From: Varanus komodoensis
Lineage: Eukaryota > Chordata > Lepidosauria > Squamata > Varanidae
Length of the DNA stretch: 64,000 bases
Assembly: GCF_004798865.1 (NCBI RefSeq)
Contig: NW_025336587.1
Location: forward strand, 1,366,734 to 1,430,733
Reading direction: 5' to 3'
The notes under the pieces: model-generated
Databases searched by the model: none
Told to the model about the DNA's origin: nothing
Seen by the model: only the letters and a program-made list of their open reading frames with translations
Position numbers and translations under genes: made by a program
Part shown: piece by piece, positions 1-18,400 of the stretch
Numbering within the stretch: the first letter of the stretch is position 1
Layout: each line of letters begins with the position of its first letter

Positions 1-5492
<5,492 letters not shown>

Positions 5493-5884
5493 GCAGCTGG
5501 GGCTGGGCTGGATCCTGCAGCTGGACCGTCAGACGGCTGCAGCCTCACCTGTTTTTCCAAGGGACCCAAGATGCAATTTCCAGACAAAATTGGAAGCGTG
5601 GCGACAGATTCTGAACATTCCGTGATCCTTGTGTGTTGGGGGATATGGAGGGGATATAGGCCCAGGTCAGGATGCAGCTGTAGTCCCCGTCTGCCAGATG
5701 TTAAAGCAGCAAAGCATGCCAAAAGAGTCGGGTCACTTTCCCAGGTAGGGCTGGGAACGTCCCCACGTTAGAGCTCTGAAGATCCTTTGCCAGTCAGGCA
5801 GACCAAAGCTCTGACTTATTTGTTCTATGTAAATTAGCCCACAAGTCAAAACCATGAGGACTGGAACCTTACTTTACTTTTAGG

Positions 5885-6310
5885 GAAAGGGCTATAGCTG
5901 AGTGGTAGAGCCTCTGCTTTGCATATAAAAAGTCTCAGTTTCACTTTTTTGGCATTTTGGAGCAAGGCTGGGAAAGATCCTGGTCTGAAACAGGACAGAG
6001 CTAGAAGGTGGATTTCCATGTTCCTCTGTTATTTGAAAGAAGGGACCAAAGCTCAGTGATTAGAAAACCTGCAGTGCAATGCAGAGAGCCTCAAATTCAG
6101 GTCCTGGGATCGCCAATTAAATGGCTCAGGAAGGAAGCAATGGGAAAAAACAATCTCAACCAAATTTTCAGGCGGTCTGCTAACAGTCAGAGCATAACGA
6201 TCTGGTCTAAGGTAACTCTCCGTGTTCCTTTTCAAATCAACACTTTGTTCAGAACTATGAGGACTGGAAATTTTAAGGGAAGTGCCAGAACCCCTATTTT
6301 GCATACTTAG
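5885..6310 (+). mobile_element. two decayed tRNA-type SINE copies
   Basis: 5891 onward reads a tRNA-like head (GCTGAGTGGTAGAGCCTCTG, then TTTGCAT). A second similar head starts near 6045 (AAAGCTCAGTGATTAGAAAA). Both resemble a common reptile tRNA-derived SINE, and they lie in tandem. Confidence 0.5.
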
Positions 6311-6896
6311 AGCATTAGAAATTACTTTCCTTCTACAGTCTCTCTCCCTGTCCCATTTCCCCTTGCATCAGATTCAAGGAAAGCTTTTGTGAAACCCCAA
6401 CACTACTTTTCTGCTTTGAGTCTTTTTTTTTAATGGGCCTATTAAAATGCATTTGGAATTAAGTTCATTGCGTCCATTTCAGCTCTTTCTTCTCCAACTG
6501 AGCTAAGTTGGCATAAATGGGATACATGGGCATCTGAGTCACCTTTTCATTCCCCAAATCATTCCACAATTAGGTGGGGCAAGGAGCGGGAGACACCACA
6601 AAATTTAGGGATGTGCCAGGAGGAAATATCTTGAGGGTTTTGCTGGGGCAGATGGTGATTAAAGTTTCTCTGGTTAAGGTTAGCAAAGCTTCACCTGTTC
6701 AATTTTTGCCTCGATGGACACATTGGAAGCTTTGGACAATGGCTGGGGGCACAGAAGCTAAGTTGCAACTGGGAATGAATGGTGAAGTGACATCTGTTCA
6801 AGGTTTGTTGCGGCTGCACCAGAAGTGGCATGACGTTTTGCATCCCCCAAGCCCCTTGGCTATTGGATGGTACAAACGTGGATTAATAAGTAAAAC

Positions 6897-7420
6897 ATAG
6901 AAACAGAGCGAGTCAGAAGGGGTCTCCCGGGCCATCTAGTCTGACCCCCGGCTTCAGCTGGCTCCGCTTCCAACATGGCCATCATGTGCACGTCTGACCT
7001 ATCTTTGAACACCCTCAGCGATGGGGCCTCCACCACCTCCCATGGAAGCCCATTCCACACTCTCAGGGTCCTGACTGTCAGGAAGTGCTTCCTGGCATCC
7101 AAATGGGACCTTGGCTCCCTGAGCTTGGCTCCGCTGGAGCGCGTCCTGCCTTCCTCTGCAGGGGAGAACAGGTCTCTCCCCACCTCCGTGAGACACCCCC
7201 TCACATACCTGTATGTCGCCCATGGATCCCCTCTGAGTTGCCTCTTCTCCAGGCTGAAGAGACCCAGTTCCCTCAGTCTCGCCTCATACGGCTTCCCCTG
7301 CAAACCGGCCACCAACCTTGTGGCCCTGCGCTGCACTGACTCCAACCTGGCTAAATCCTTCCTGTAATTAGGGACCCAAAACTGAGCACAATACTCCAGT
7401 TGTGGGCGCACCAACTGGAG
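6897..7420 (-). mobile_element. CR1 LINE 3' end
   Basis: The minus strand has an open frame of about 184 codons beginning VRPQLEYCAQFWVPNYRKDL and containing RLESVQRRATRLVAGL and LRELGLFSLEKRQLRGD, the CR1 reverse transcriptase C-terminus. The 3' tail (GGTCAGACTAG-type, ending in a CTGTTTCTATG-like motif) is at the low-coordinate end. The copy is 5'-truncated. Confidence 0.92.
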
Positions 7421-7655
7421 ATCCCATTGTGGCTGATGTTCTAAGTGCCTTGTGGCAGTGATGGGTGGGGCACTGCAAAGTAGGAGGGGTCAAAGCCCAA
7501 AGTGAACAGGTGGGGTCCTCTCTCTTCTACATGTTGAAGCACAATTCCTTTGAAGCTCCGTGTTTGCCAGCACAAAAGGCCAGCTGACAAGAACTCAGTG
7601 TTTCATGTGCAGAGTGTCACCCCCTATTACCTCCCACATGGACTATGGTCTTAGC

Positions 7656-8062
7656 TAGTGCTTTTTTTTATCATAGAATGCACTGGAACAGAGTTCCGGC
7701 ACCTTTTTTCAACAGATTTTCCAAGTTTTAAAAGTAACTTTGAAAATTTGATGTTTGGTCCACGTGGATTTGAATCACCCTGTCAAGCGTAGCAGGTCGG
7801 CAGCAAAAACGTTAAACTGGTGCATGCGGGCTGCTTGTGTGTTGAATCCAATGCATGCGCACTTCCTCCGCGCTGGTTGCGATGGTGCTGCTCAGCTTGT
7901 GACTGGTCATGTGGTCGCGCGCTGAGTGCTTACTGAGGGTGGCAACCGTTATGTTTCGTTACACAACTGAAATGTGTGGGTGTGTGTACAGTGATTGACT
8001 ACATGCGAAAGGTAAATAATTTCATGAGTTCCGGCACCCTTTTTCTTACAAAAAAAGCACTG
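7656..8062. mobile_element. hAT-like non-autonomous DNA transposon
   Basis: Inverted ends: left TAGTGCTTTTTTT, right (reverse complement) CAGTGCTTTTTTT, each followed inward by an A/T stretch and a GTTCCGGCACC block. Direct repeats GTCTTAGC at 7648-7655 and 8063-8070 form a perfect 8-bp target duplication, as expected for hAT elements. It is 407 bp long with no transposase. Confidence 0.85.
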
Positions 8063-9386
8063 GTCTTAGCTGAACTCCCGGTTAATCCACCTGGAAATGG
8101 GATGAGGGCCAGGCAGCAGCAGAAGTGGGCAATGGACGTTGCCCGACAATTAACAGCCCTCGCCACTCGTTCCCAAAGTCTGCAATGGACTGCAGGAAGG
8201 GCAAACCCCAAGATGTACCAGCATGTTTTTGAAAGGGGTGTAACTCTTCCGTTTGCAGCAAGCACTCAAAGTGACTTACACTGCTGACTTCCGTAACAGG
8301 AAAACCCCAAATCGGTACAAACTATTGTCAGCACAATAATATGAGAAATAAACACCCTAAAATATAATATAAAAAACACAGAATATGAAATAGGCTCATC
8401 CACAGCAATGAATTGCTCCAAACCCCTTCCAAAGCCTAGGCTGGATGGTACAACAAGACCAGCCGACTGAAATTGGGTGACAGCCAATGTCAGCCAAAAG
8501 CGTGACTTTGATGGGTCCCAAATGCAAGTCTTCTACCAACACACCTTTTTCTGAATGATTCTCAAAATATGGGCAGACATCAATAAAATGATTGGAAGCA
8601 GGAAAAACTATTCAAATGTTTTTGAAAACCCAATAAATAATCTGGGTTTGAGCTTCAGAGGCACTAGGGAGCAGGAAACAGCCGTGCTGCTTGCATTTTT
8701 GCCTTAAAAACAAAAATAGGTCCTAGACCTGGGGTTTTGCTTCCATGCCTGGACAATTATCCTACCTTGCAGGGCTGCTGTGAATGCTAATTGCAACTGG
8801 ACTAGCTTGCAAGGCCCCTTGAGGAAAGAACTTTGCACACACACCCGGTGATGTCCGTCAAAGTGTTTATTTTGGCCATCCCGGATGTCCATGTCAGGGG
8901 TGATGGGAGGAGGAAATGCTAGCTGGCAGGCCTTGGGTGGTGCAGCTTGTCGCTGGGAAATGGTTATTTCTGACGAGAAAATCTTCCTGAGTACAATGGG
9001 AAGGTAATGGGTGTAGAGAGCAGACGGAGGCCCATTTTGACAGACACTTGTTGCTTATCCTGGCCAGCCTGAGAAAGCAGTCTTCTGTTCTGGTGAGTCC
9101 TTCTCCCTCTCCCCCCCGCCCCCCCCGCCCCCTGAAAAAAAGAAGTTTTAGGGCTGCGTACAGTTTGTGGAAGTTTGTAGCATGTGTACATTCATTAGGA
9201 AAATGAAACTCAACAGAAACCAAAAGTTCTGCACTTTAGGCCAGAAATTTCAAGTGTCCTTGCTTGGCAGTTGCACAGATAATAAATAAAGCAGAGTAAG
9301 ATGTTTAAATTATTTTTTTATTTTAAACACAAGCTGAAGTTTAAAGGGTTCTCTCAAATCTTCCCCCCCCCACCCCAAAGTTGAAG

Positions 9387-9471
9387 ATGCAGTGTGGTTT
9401 GATCTTCGCCTTTGCCCTTCTGTTCCGCTTCATGTCATGTGGAGATGCCGCTTGGATCCATGAAAAGGAAG
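9387..9471 (+). CDS. EBI3: EBI3 exon 1, signal peptide
   Basis: ATG at 9387, then MQCGLIFAFALLFRFMSCGD, a plausible signal peptide. Donor GT at 9472, leaving phase 1, which is exactly the phase the Ig exon needs. Found from phase, hydrophobicity and position. Confidence 0.75.
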
Positions 9472-12400
9472 GTACGGGCCCCACTTTCTCGTGAACAAAG
9501 GGAGGGATTTTTGCTTGTGGTGGACTAAGATATTTTGTTTCATGGTTCCAAAGCCCTGTGTTGAGTTGTTGGAGCTGCACTTACTTATTTATGATTTCAT
9601 TTTATAATTTAATTTAATGTTATTTTATTTCCATACTCCCAACATCCAAAGTTTTCTGAGCAGTTCATGAGGATCTTGTTCTAGGATCTTGCTTCCTGCA
9701 GCATTTCTGGCCCTGTTTTCAGATCATACCTTTCATGCATGCATGCCCATCTTTCATTAAGACCAGAGTATAATTGCTTGGATTCCAAGAGCAGATCAAT
9801 CCTCAAACTGATGCCACCAAGATTTTCTTTGATAGGTCCTATAGTTAAGTGGACAGCACCATGGTGCATTGAAGTCCACATGCAACCTTTTGATTGGTCT
9901 TTCTGCAAGTGTGGCAGCTTGACAGTCCCAGATCCACAATTAGGGGCATTCTACCTTGGAGTTGGTGGGGGATGCTGAAAAGGGGAGGGCATCTCTTGGG
10001 TGAGCATTTGGAAGCATCTGGGCGAAGGATGTGGATGTGGCATTTTGGCAGCTCTCATGGTGGTTCTCGTTAAAAATGGATCGGGTGTGAATTTGTCTTA
10101 TCCATGGCTATTAACCGTGATCACTGTGTGGAGCTGCCATGCTCGAAAGCAGTATACCGCCAAGGCAGAGGCGAAAACCCTCAGCCTGCAGGCACATTAT
10201 TTGAGAAGATTAATCATAATTAAATATTTATTTCTTGTTTTCTTACTGGCATAGCAGGCTCCCTAGACTGGCACTATGCCAGGCTCGGAGCACCTACAGT
10301 CATCCTGGCCTGCCCGATCCCCGAAGGAGTGTCTGAGGTGGAATGGAAGGTGAATGGCACATCAAGAGGTGTTTTGGCCAGAGGGAACAGCGACCTGGTT
10401 GTGCGGAACGCCAGCCTGGACCAGGAGGGGACGTACAGCTGCCACAAAGCCACCACTGGGGAGACCCTGCACAGGGTCCACCTGAAGCTGGGCTGTGAGT
10501 GCAACGGGGAACCCGCCCTTCCTCCTCCGTCCCCTTCGGGTGTTAGATGAGCTTCTGAGCGGCATCTAAGTGCTGGCCAAACTGTGAGGGGGTGGCGTGC
10601 CAGGGCGGGAGCGCTGAATCTTTCATTTGGTACTCCAAGACCCTGGGAGGTCCCCCCACCCCCACTCTGCTCTCCAGGGTCCTTGCTGAGAAAAGGTCCT
10701 GGCGTCCTGAGCAGGGCTGTGACACTGGACCCCTGGATCTGCGGGCCTGAGCCCTCCTGCGTGTCTCCCCGAACCTTTTCCTGAAATCAAACGCTTGTCC
10801 CTCCCTTGTCCTTACACCCCTTTTTTGTGTCTTTAGGACACAGGCTCCTAAAAACACACAGAGGGAGAGATGTGGGGATAGATCCGAACCTGTGTGGTAT
10901 AGTGGTTAGAGCATTTGACTGGGCAATGAAACTCACTCAACAGCTTCAGGCCTGCCGCTGATTCTCAGCCTCACCCGCCTCACAGGATCTTTGTGAGGAT
11001 ACATCGCTGAAGAAGAGGGCGATATAAAGCACTCCTGGGTTCCTTGCACAAGGAAAGAGCACTTGGCAGAGACGGAATAACGATCAGCAATTTTAAAAGC
11101 AGCATGAGCAAATCTGTGCTTTTTATTGCCCGAAACCAAGCAGAACATTCTCCCCGCTCCCTTGATTCTCAGCCTCCAACCTGAGTAGGGATGGATTCTC
11201 GTTTCAAAGGGCACTTGGGCAGCTGCCCTCATACCAGCACTGCCACCAGCTGCTCTTCCTCCGTGTCCTTGCGGCTCTCACTTGCTGGACAGAGATCCAG
11301 CGAACAAGAAAAAAGCTGCGTTGTCTCCCCCGCACCCTTCGCACCACGGCTGTTATCAGGGCCTGGGGAAGAGGGAGGTGAGCCAGCAGGTTGCGAGGCT
11401 GAGCGGAAGGAGCAAACCTGTGCCAGGTGTCTCTGCAGGGAGGAAGCACTTGGTGGGGCCCTGCCGGGGTCTGTTCCAGCTCCAAGACTCCATTCTTGAC
11501 CCTGGAGATACCCAGGGACCGGACAATGCCAGGACAAGGCAATCAAGTGTGGATGTACACAGACCCCAAACACTGCATGACCTGGGACCCCCTAAATTAT
11601 CCGCTAGGCCGTGAGAAGGGCGAGAAAAGGGACTGAACCGCGGCTGCTTTATTTGTTTTCCTTTCCTCCCTTCTCCCAGACCCTCCCGAGAAACTTTCCA
11701 TCCAGTGCCGCTCTGTCAGTTACTCATCCATCAATTGCTCCTGGGCTTTGGGAACAGAGCCACACTTGGGCACCTCTTTCTTCTCCACATACAGGTAACG
11801 TGCAGGAGTGTGAGGAGGAAAAATGGCTGGGTGGAATAGTAGCCCCCCACACCCGCAGTCCCCCTGACTAAATCACGCTTATTGATCACCTCTCCAGTCG
11901 TAGCACCCCCCTCCCATCCCCTGGGCTAAATCTCACCTATTGATCACCTCTCCAGTCGTAGCACCCCCCGCCCGTCCCCCGGACTAAATCTCACCTATTG
12001 ATCACCTCTCCAGTCGTAGCACCCCCCTCCCATCCCCCGGACTAAATCTCACCTATTGATCACCTCTCCAGCTGCAGTTATGTAGCACCAGCCTCGCTCA
12101 GCAGAGCCTGCGACTTCACGCTTTCGTGTATTGAAGGAAGTTTTGCCTCTCCAAAGGGAAGTGTGTGTGCAAGCAAGATAGCCCCCAGCCCTGCCAGCTT
12201 GCCATCGACACAGACATGGCACGAAAGGGAAACGGGCTGGGAAGGAAGAAATGTCCATGGTGGTTTTCGGTGCAGTCCTGTTGCCGCCACGGCAGTTGTG
12301 CATCAGCCGTGGGACGGTGTCTGGGATGGCAGCCTCCCAGGTGACTGCATGCGTGCAGCGCCTGACAGCAGCTTCCTGCACCTTCTGCACAGACCCTGGG

Positions 12401-15400
12401 GTTGTGACATCCCTTCGCAGGAATGGGCAGCGCTCAATTTCCTTTTCTTCCCTTTTTTCTTGATATTTCTCCACTGCCCAAGAACCCAAACCATCAGGCC
12501 AGAGAATCTCGCACTAACCTTGCTCCTCTGTACAAATCAGGCACGGCATGCAAGGAGAGGAGTTTGAATGCGTCCAGCCTGATTCTGGGGCCAACAGCTG
12601 CTCCATCTCCAACGTGGAGATGTTCTCCACCTATCCTTACATGCTGAACGTAACTGCGGTGAACCCTCTTGGGATGGTAACAGACATCGCCTATGTCTTC
12701 CTGGACCAGATTCGTGAGTTCTTGCTGAATCAATCTGCCCTCTTCTAGAGTTCCCTGGTCTTCCCAATGCATTTCTTTTTGCTGGTCTCCAAGATTCTGT
12801 TGAAGAATCAGGCTGTCCTCCAGTGGAGGCAGAAAAATACAGTTCCCTGAGCTGTTTACTGGACAAAGCTTTGTCCGTAGCTATTTGACATTACCTGGCA
12901 ACTTCCAGATGTGTCTGGACTGCATCCTCCATGCTCCCAGTCAGCAGAGGCATATTGGCTGGGGAAGATGGATGTTGTAGTTCAAGGCACCTACCTGCTT
13001 GAAGAAGGCTGCCTTAGAAATCATGGAGACCCATGAGCTAGTGGGGTGACCCTTCCCAACAATGTGATGGATGCGGTGAAGCTGTGTTGCCACTCCTCTC
13101 AGAAAAGCAAGACAGAGTTTGCTATTTTAAATAGATTATACCAAAAATATATTGAAATATGATCTTCCTCATAAGGGCAGAAAGCAAGTCTCAACTGGCA
13201 GGTATATATAAACCTGGCTGGAGGCAGGAAAAAATGGTAACCTGCAGTGAATGCAAACACACGCTCACCCGTTTGATAATCCAATATCAGTGGATTTTCT
13301 TGATTTGCACCGTGAATATTAGAAGTTCAGACACCTAAAAGGATAATGCAGTGAGATTCTCTGCATGGGGCATTCAACCCCGTGCTTCACTGAGACTGCT
13401 GTTTCTATTTTCTGTGTGGGAGAAAGGAAATTTTTCCCCTGCTAGGGAATTTTTCTCTGCTTTCATGTACAGTGGTGCCTCAGTTCATGACCAAATCGGG
13501 TTGTGCACAGAAATTTCATAAAAATTTTGCTGCAGGTCACAAACTCTGCATTGTGACGATCGTGAGTGCGCCTGCCTTCCCTGCATGGGCACGATCGTGG
13601 TTGTGCTGGGGTGGGGGGGTGGCCACGTTCGTGCTGGGGGGGAGATGGCCACAATGGCGCCAGTGTTCCCTGCCCAAGCACGTCCGTCTCCCCCACCAGT
13701 GTGGCAGCGATTGCACCCGTCCCCCGCAGCCTCCCCCACAATTGCTGGGTGGGGGGAGATGGCCGCGATCTTTGTTGTTCTTTGTCACTTTGCTTCAGAT
13801 TCTTGTGATTAAAAAAATAGTTACCGAATGGATTAGCCTTATTTACATTGACCCTTATGGGGAAATTGGACTTGGCTCATGACCAATTTGGGTCACGACC
13901 AGAGTCCTGGGACGGATTGAGGTCGTGAGCCGAGGTACCACTGCATGTTCCTGTGCATTCTATTATGCAGTCACAAAGAGATGCTATGGCAGGGGTTCCA
14001 GTTGTGATTAGGCAAATCTTCTGTAGCAATTAATTGAATAGCCTCACAGTTAAAAAATAACAGCAACAAAATAGCTGGAAAACACAGGAGAGACCTTGGA
14101 AATGGGATGATGGAGTTGCATAAAAGACCCGCTAATTTCCACAGGTGAGAGATCACAAAGACACCATAGATGTCTCCTGCAGGAAGGTCTGATCAAGATC
14201 AATAATATTGTATCAGTAAAACTGAGGCTGAATAGTTCAAAGGCTCCTTGAAGTAAAGTGCTTCCAGGAAGCACAGGAAACAATACAAGGTCCGTGCTTC
14301 CAGAGCGAGGCCCTTCTCTGGGTGGGCTCCACTTGGGCCATAGAAGCCCCTGGGAGGGCCCGATCTAAGATGCAGGTGGTAAGGTAGAAGGCTTTCCCTC
14401 CCGCACCCTGGTCCCAAACTCTCTAGTGCTTGATATGCTGGTGCCGAAACCTGACCCCTGGCCTGGAAGCAAATACGCAGCCACTTAGGTGACATCTCTG
14501 GACATCAGCCGAGCGGCACTTGCGTCAGCTTTAGGACCAGACTTAAGGGCACCCTCAAGATGGCACCCTTTGCCCGAGGTTACCAGCCAGTCAAAGCTGG
14601 ATAGCAGAAGTGGCAGAATCCCAGTTGTGGGTGATAACAGGATTGCCTTAGCATTGTTTGGCTAACTGGCACCTGCAACGGGTGGGAAACCATCATCTTT
14701 ATGCAGGCCTAAAGAGATGGGATCAAACTTTGTTTGGCAGGGATGGGTGGGGAGCCGATGCATTCTGACTGAGATATTTCACGTTGGAGTACCTTTTCTG
14801 GATTCCTGTCCTGAGGAACGGGAATGGAAGTGGCACTGCAGCCTTTGACACAGAATTCAGCCTCTTGGCTTGCTTTTCCATCCGTGGTTCCTAACCACCA
14901 CCACCCAGCCAACACCCCTCCTTTAGGGCACTGTCCTGTGCGTGTCTGGGTGGAAGAAAGCCCTAAAAGTCCCAGCAGACTAGGAACTGTAGGATTTTCC
15001 TTGCCTAAACATGCAGTAGCATCTTTAAGCCAAGCCTTTCTCATCAGCCATATCCAAATGATGAAATATTAGAAGAAGAAGAAGAAGAAGAAGAAGAAGA
15101 AGAAGAAGAAGAAGAAGAAGGATTTATATCCTGCCTTTCCCCCCTTTTAAATAACTCAAAGCAATTTAGATCGTTCTCTTCCTCCTGCTCTCTGTCATAC
15201 CCTGGGCTGAGAGTCTATTCCTGGCCCAGTCCTCCCATTGTTCTCCAGCTGAGTGGGAACTATAACCCAGATCACCTGAGTCCCCGTCCCATGCTTGTAA
15301 CCACTGCACCAGATTGCCTAGATGCATATTTGGGAAGGGAAAACACACAGACACATCAGAGGTTAGATGGCTGAATGGAGCATAGTGTGGCGTCTGGGTG

Positions 15401-18400
15401 ACTGACGCATTCACTGCCACAGATTCTTTTGTGTTCCTCTCTGCTGCCCTGAATGTGTTCATCTAATGTGCTAATTTCTTGGCATTGATCAAAATTCAAG
15501 TTCAAATTAAATGCCATTTCATTCTAAAGGATGCCTGCCCTAAGCATTTGCATAGTCACCCCAGGAGACCAAGAATTCCATGCAGGCGAGTGAGCTGCTG
15601 GTGAAGGAACCACTTCCTCTGTTGCGCCTCTGCCAACCGTTGGCGTTTGAGCGGCCTGGAAATGAGGAAGGACATTGCACCATCCCCTTTTTGTGTGTTT
15701 GCTAGTATCTTGCTAGTGATGCTGACCATGAAGAAACAGGAATCCATTCCTCTTGGTGTTGCTCACTCGCCACATCTATGCCCAAATCTTTGTGACCCCA
15801 AGGGCAACACTCCTCCAGGCCTTCCTGTCCTCCACCATCCCCCCCCCGAGTCCACCCAAGCCCACACCCACCGCCCCAGTGACTCCATCCAGCCACCTCA
15901 TCCTCTGTCGTCCCCTTCTTCTCTTGCCATCAATTGTTCCCAGCATTAGGCTCTTCTCCAGGGAGTCCTTCCTTCTCATTAGGTGGCCAAAGCATTCCAG
16001 CTTCAGCTTTAGGATCTGGCCTTCTAAAGAGCAGTCAGGGTTGATCTCCTCTAGGACTGACCGGTTTGATCGCCTTGCGGTCCAAGGGACTTGCAGGAGT
16101 CTCCTCCAGCACCACAATCCAAAGGCCTCAATCCTTCGGTGCTCTGCCTTCCTTATGGTCCAGCTTTCACAGCCATACATTGCAACTGGGAAAACGATAG
16201 CCTTGACTATACGCACTTTTGTTGGCAGGGTGATGTCTCTGCTTTTTAGTATGCTTTCTAGATTTGCCAATGCTTTCCTCCCAAGCAGCAAGTGTTTAAT
16301 TTCTTGGCTGAAGTCACCTCTGCGGGTCTCTTGGAGTCCAAGAAACTAAAATTTGTAACTACCCCCATTTCTTCCCCATCTATTTGCCAGGAAGTGTTAG
16401 GACCGGATCCCATGATCTCAGTTTTCTTAATATTGAGTTTCAAGCCAACTTTTGCACTCTCCTCCTTCACCCGCATCAAGAGGCTCTTTAGTTCCTCTTC
16501 ACTTTCTGCCATTAGAGTGGTATCATCTGCATATCTGAGGTTGTTGATATTTCTCCTGGCCATCTGAATTCCAACTGCTGATTCATCTAGGCCCGCCTTT
16601 CTCATGATGTGCTCTGCATATAAGTTAAACAGGCAGGGCGACACTATGCAGCCTTGCCAAACTCCTTCCCCAGTTTTGGACCAATCAGTTGTTCCATTTC
16701 CTTTTCTCACTGTTGCTTCTTGACCCGCATATAGGTTTCTCAAGAGACAAATAAGATGGTCTGGTACTGCAACCTCTTAAGAACTTGCCACAATTTGTTG
16801 TGATCCACACAATAAAAGGCTTTAGCATAGTCAATGAAGCAGAAGTAGATGTTTTTCTGGAACTCCCTAGCTTTCTCCATGATCCAGCGTATGTTGGCAA
16901 TTTGATCTCCAGTTCCTCTCCCTCTTCGAAATCCTGCCTGTACTTCTGGTAGTTCTCGGTCCACATACTGCTGGAGCCTGTAGGATTTTGAGCATAACTT
17001 TGCTGGCATGTGAAATGAGCGCAATGATGCGGTAGTTTGAACATTCTTTAGCTTTGCCGTTGTTTAGGATTGGAATGTAAACGGACCTTTTCCAATCCTG
17101 TGGCCACTGTTGAGTTTTCCAAGTTGGCTGGCATATTGAGTGTAGCATTTTAATTGCAAAATCTTTTAGGATTTTGAATAGCTCAGCTGGAATATTGTCT
17201 CCTCCACTACTTTTGTTGCTGCTGTGTTTCTAAGACCCTTTTGACTTCACATTCCAGGATGCCTGTCTGGCTCAAGGTCAATGATAACACCTCCATAGTT
17301 AGCAGGGACATTAAGATCTTTCATCTCCTCTTAGCAAGCTGCTAAATATTTGTTGGTTTTTTTTTTTTTTTTTTTTTTTTGCATGATAATGACCTTTGTG
17401 CTTTTTAATCAAATTTGTGCCAGTTCTCTCCATGCTTTCCCTCCTTGGACCTTGTCTGCAGCCAAACCCTTCTCAGTGACTGATTTCCTATTGTTCCCTC
17501 TTCTCCATTGTGTCTTTTGTTTTCTAGTCAAGCCTGACCCCCCAGAAGACCTCAAGTTCTCCCCAATCCCTGGGAACAGACGGAAGCTGCTTTTGGAATG
17601 GAAGCCCCCCAGCTCCTGGATGTACTCTGAATATTTCCCTCTCCGATACTTGATCCGTTACTCGAGGAATGGAGTCAACAACAGCAACATGGTGAGAATC
17701 ATGATGATTAAATTCAGGCACTGCCCACTTCTGCCCAGGTCCTGTTTTGCTTCTTATGCTCTTAAATCATGAGTTTTCATATTTAAACTGGATTGTGGTG
17801 TTTTGAGATGTTCCCTCTATTCCAGCTGTGGAGAACATCTGGCATATGGGCCATAGTGAACCCTGTACAGGATTCTAAGATGGCAAGATTCTTTTTGCTA
17901 AAGGAGCCCGTTTATCTCATAGTATTTATTTATTTAAACAACTTATATGCCGCCCCATCGCATGAGCCTCGTAGTAGACCCCTTGGAACCCTGAGCTCTT
18001 GGACTATCATTCCTAACAGGGGGTTTGAGAAGCCTCAAAACATTTTGAAGGGCTTTAAGCCTCTTTCAATTCCCTTTTAACTAGTTCCTGCATTTTGCTG
18101 CACTCTGTTGCTGATTCCCCACACAGCCACTCAGCGCATGGGGGAATCCAACTTCTTTGCTCTGATGGGGCCATGCATTATGGGTTATTGAAGCTGCCTA
18201 TTATAATATTTCTTTGCTTAGAGGATTCTCAGGTTTCATCTTCCATCTCAAGATCACCCCAAGCATTCTGGCAAGGGGGTTAATAGCAATTTCCAAGGGA
18301 TAAATTTGTTTTGGAGCTGGTTTTGTCACCTCTCTGGAAGAATCTGCCCCTTTGGGGTCTTCTAGGGTGCTTGACACGGTGTCCTCTTTGATGCATGGCG

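Larger units (their letters stand above)
5493..9386. other. intergenic, cathepsin to EBI3
   Basis: Holds the cathepsin 3' UTR (no canonical AATAAA soon after the stop), tRNA-type SINE remnants, a CR1 end and a hAT-like element, which are listed separately. Nothing recognised in about 8,070-9,386 except a C-rich tract at 9,106-9,132. Confidence 0.5.

Noticed and set aside
11875-12075. CRISPR-like array
   Set aside because: It is a plain tandem repeat without unique spacers, in a vertebrate intron.
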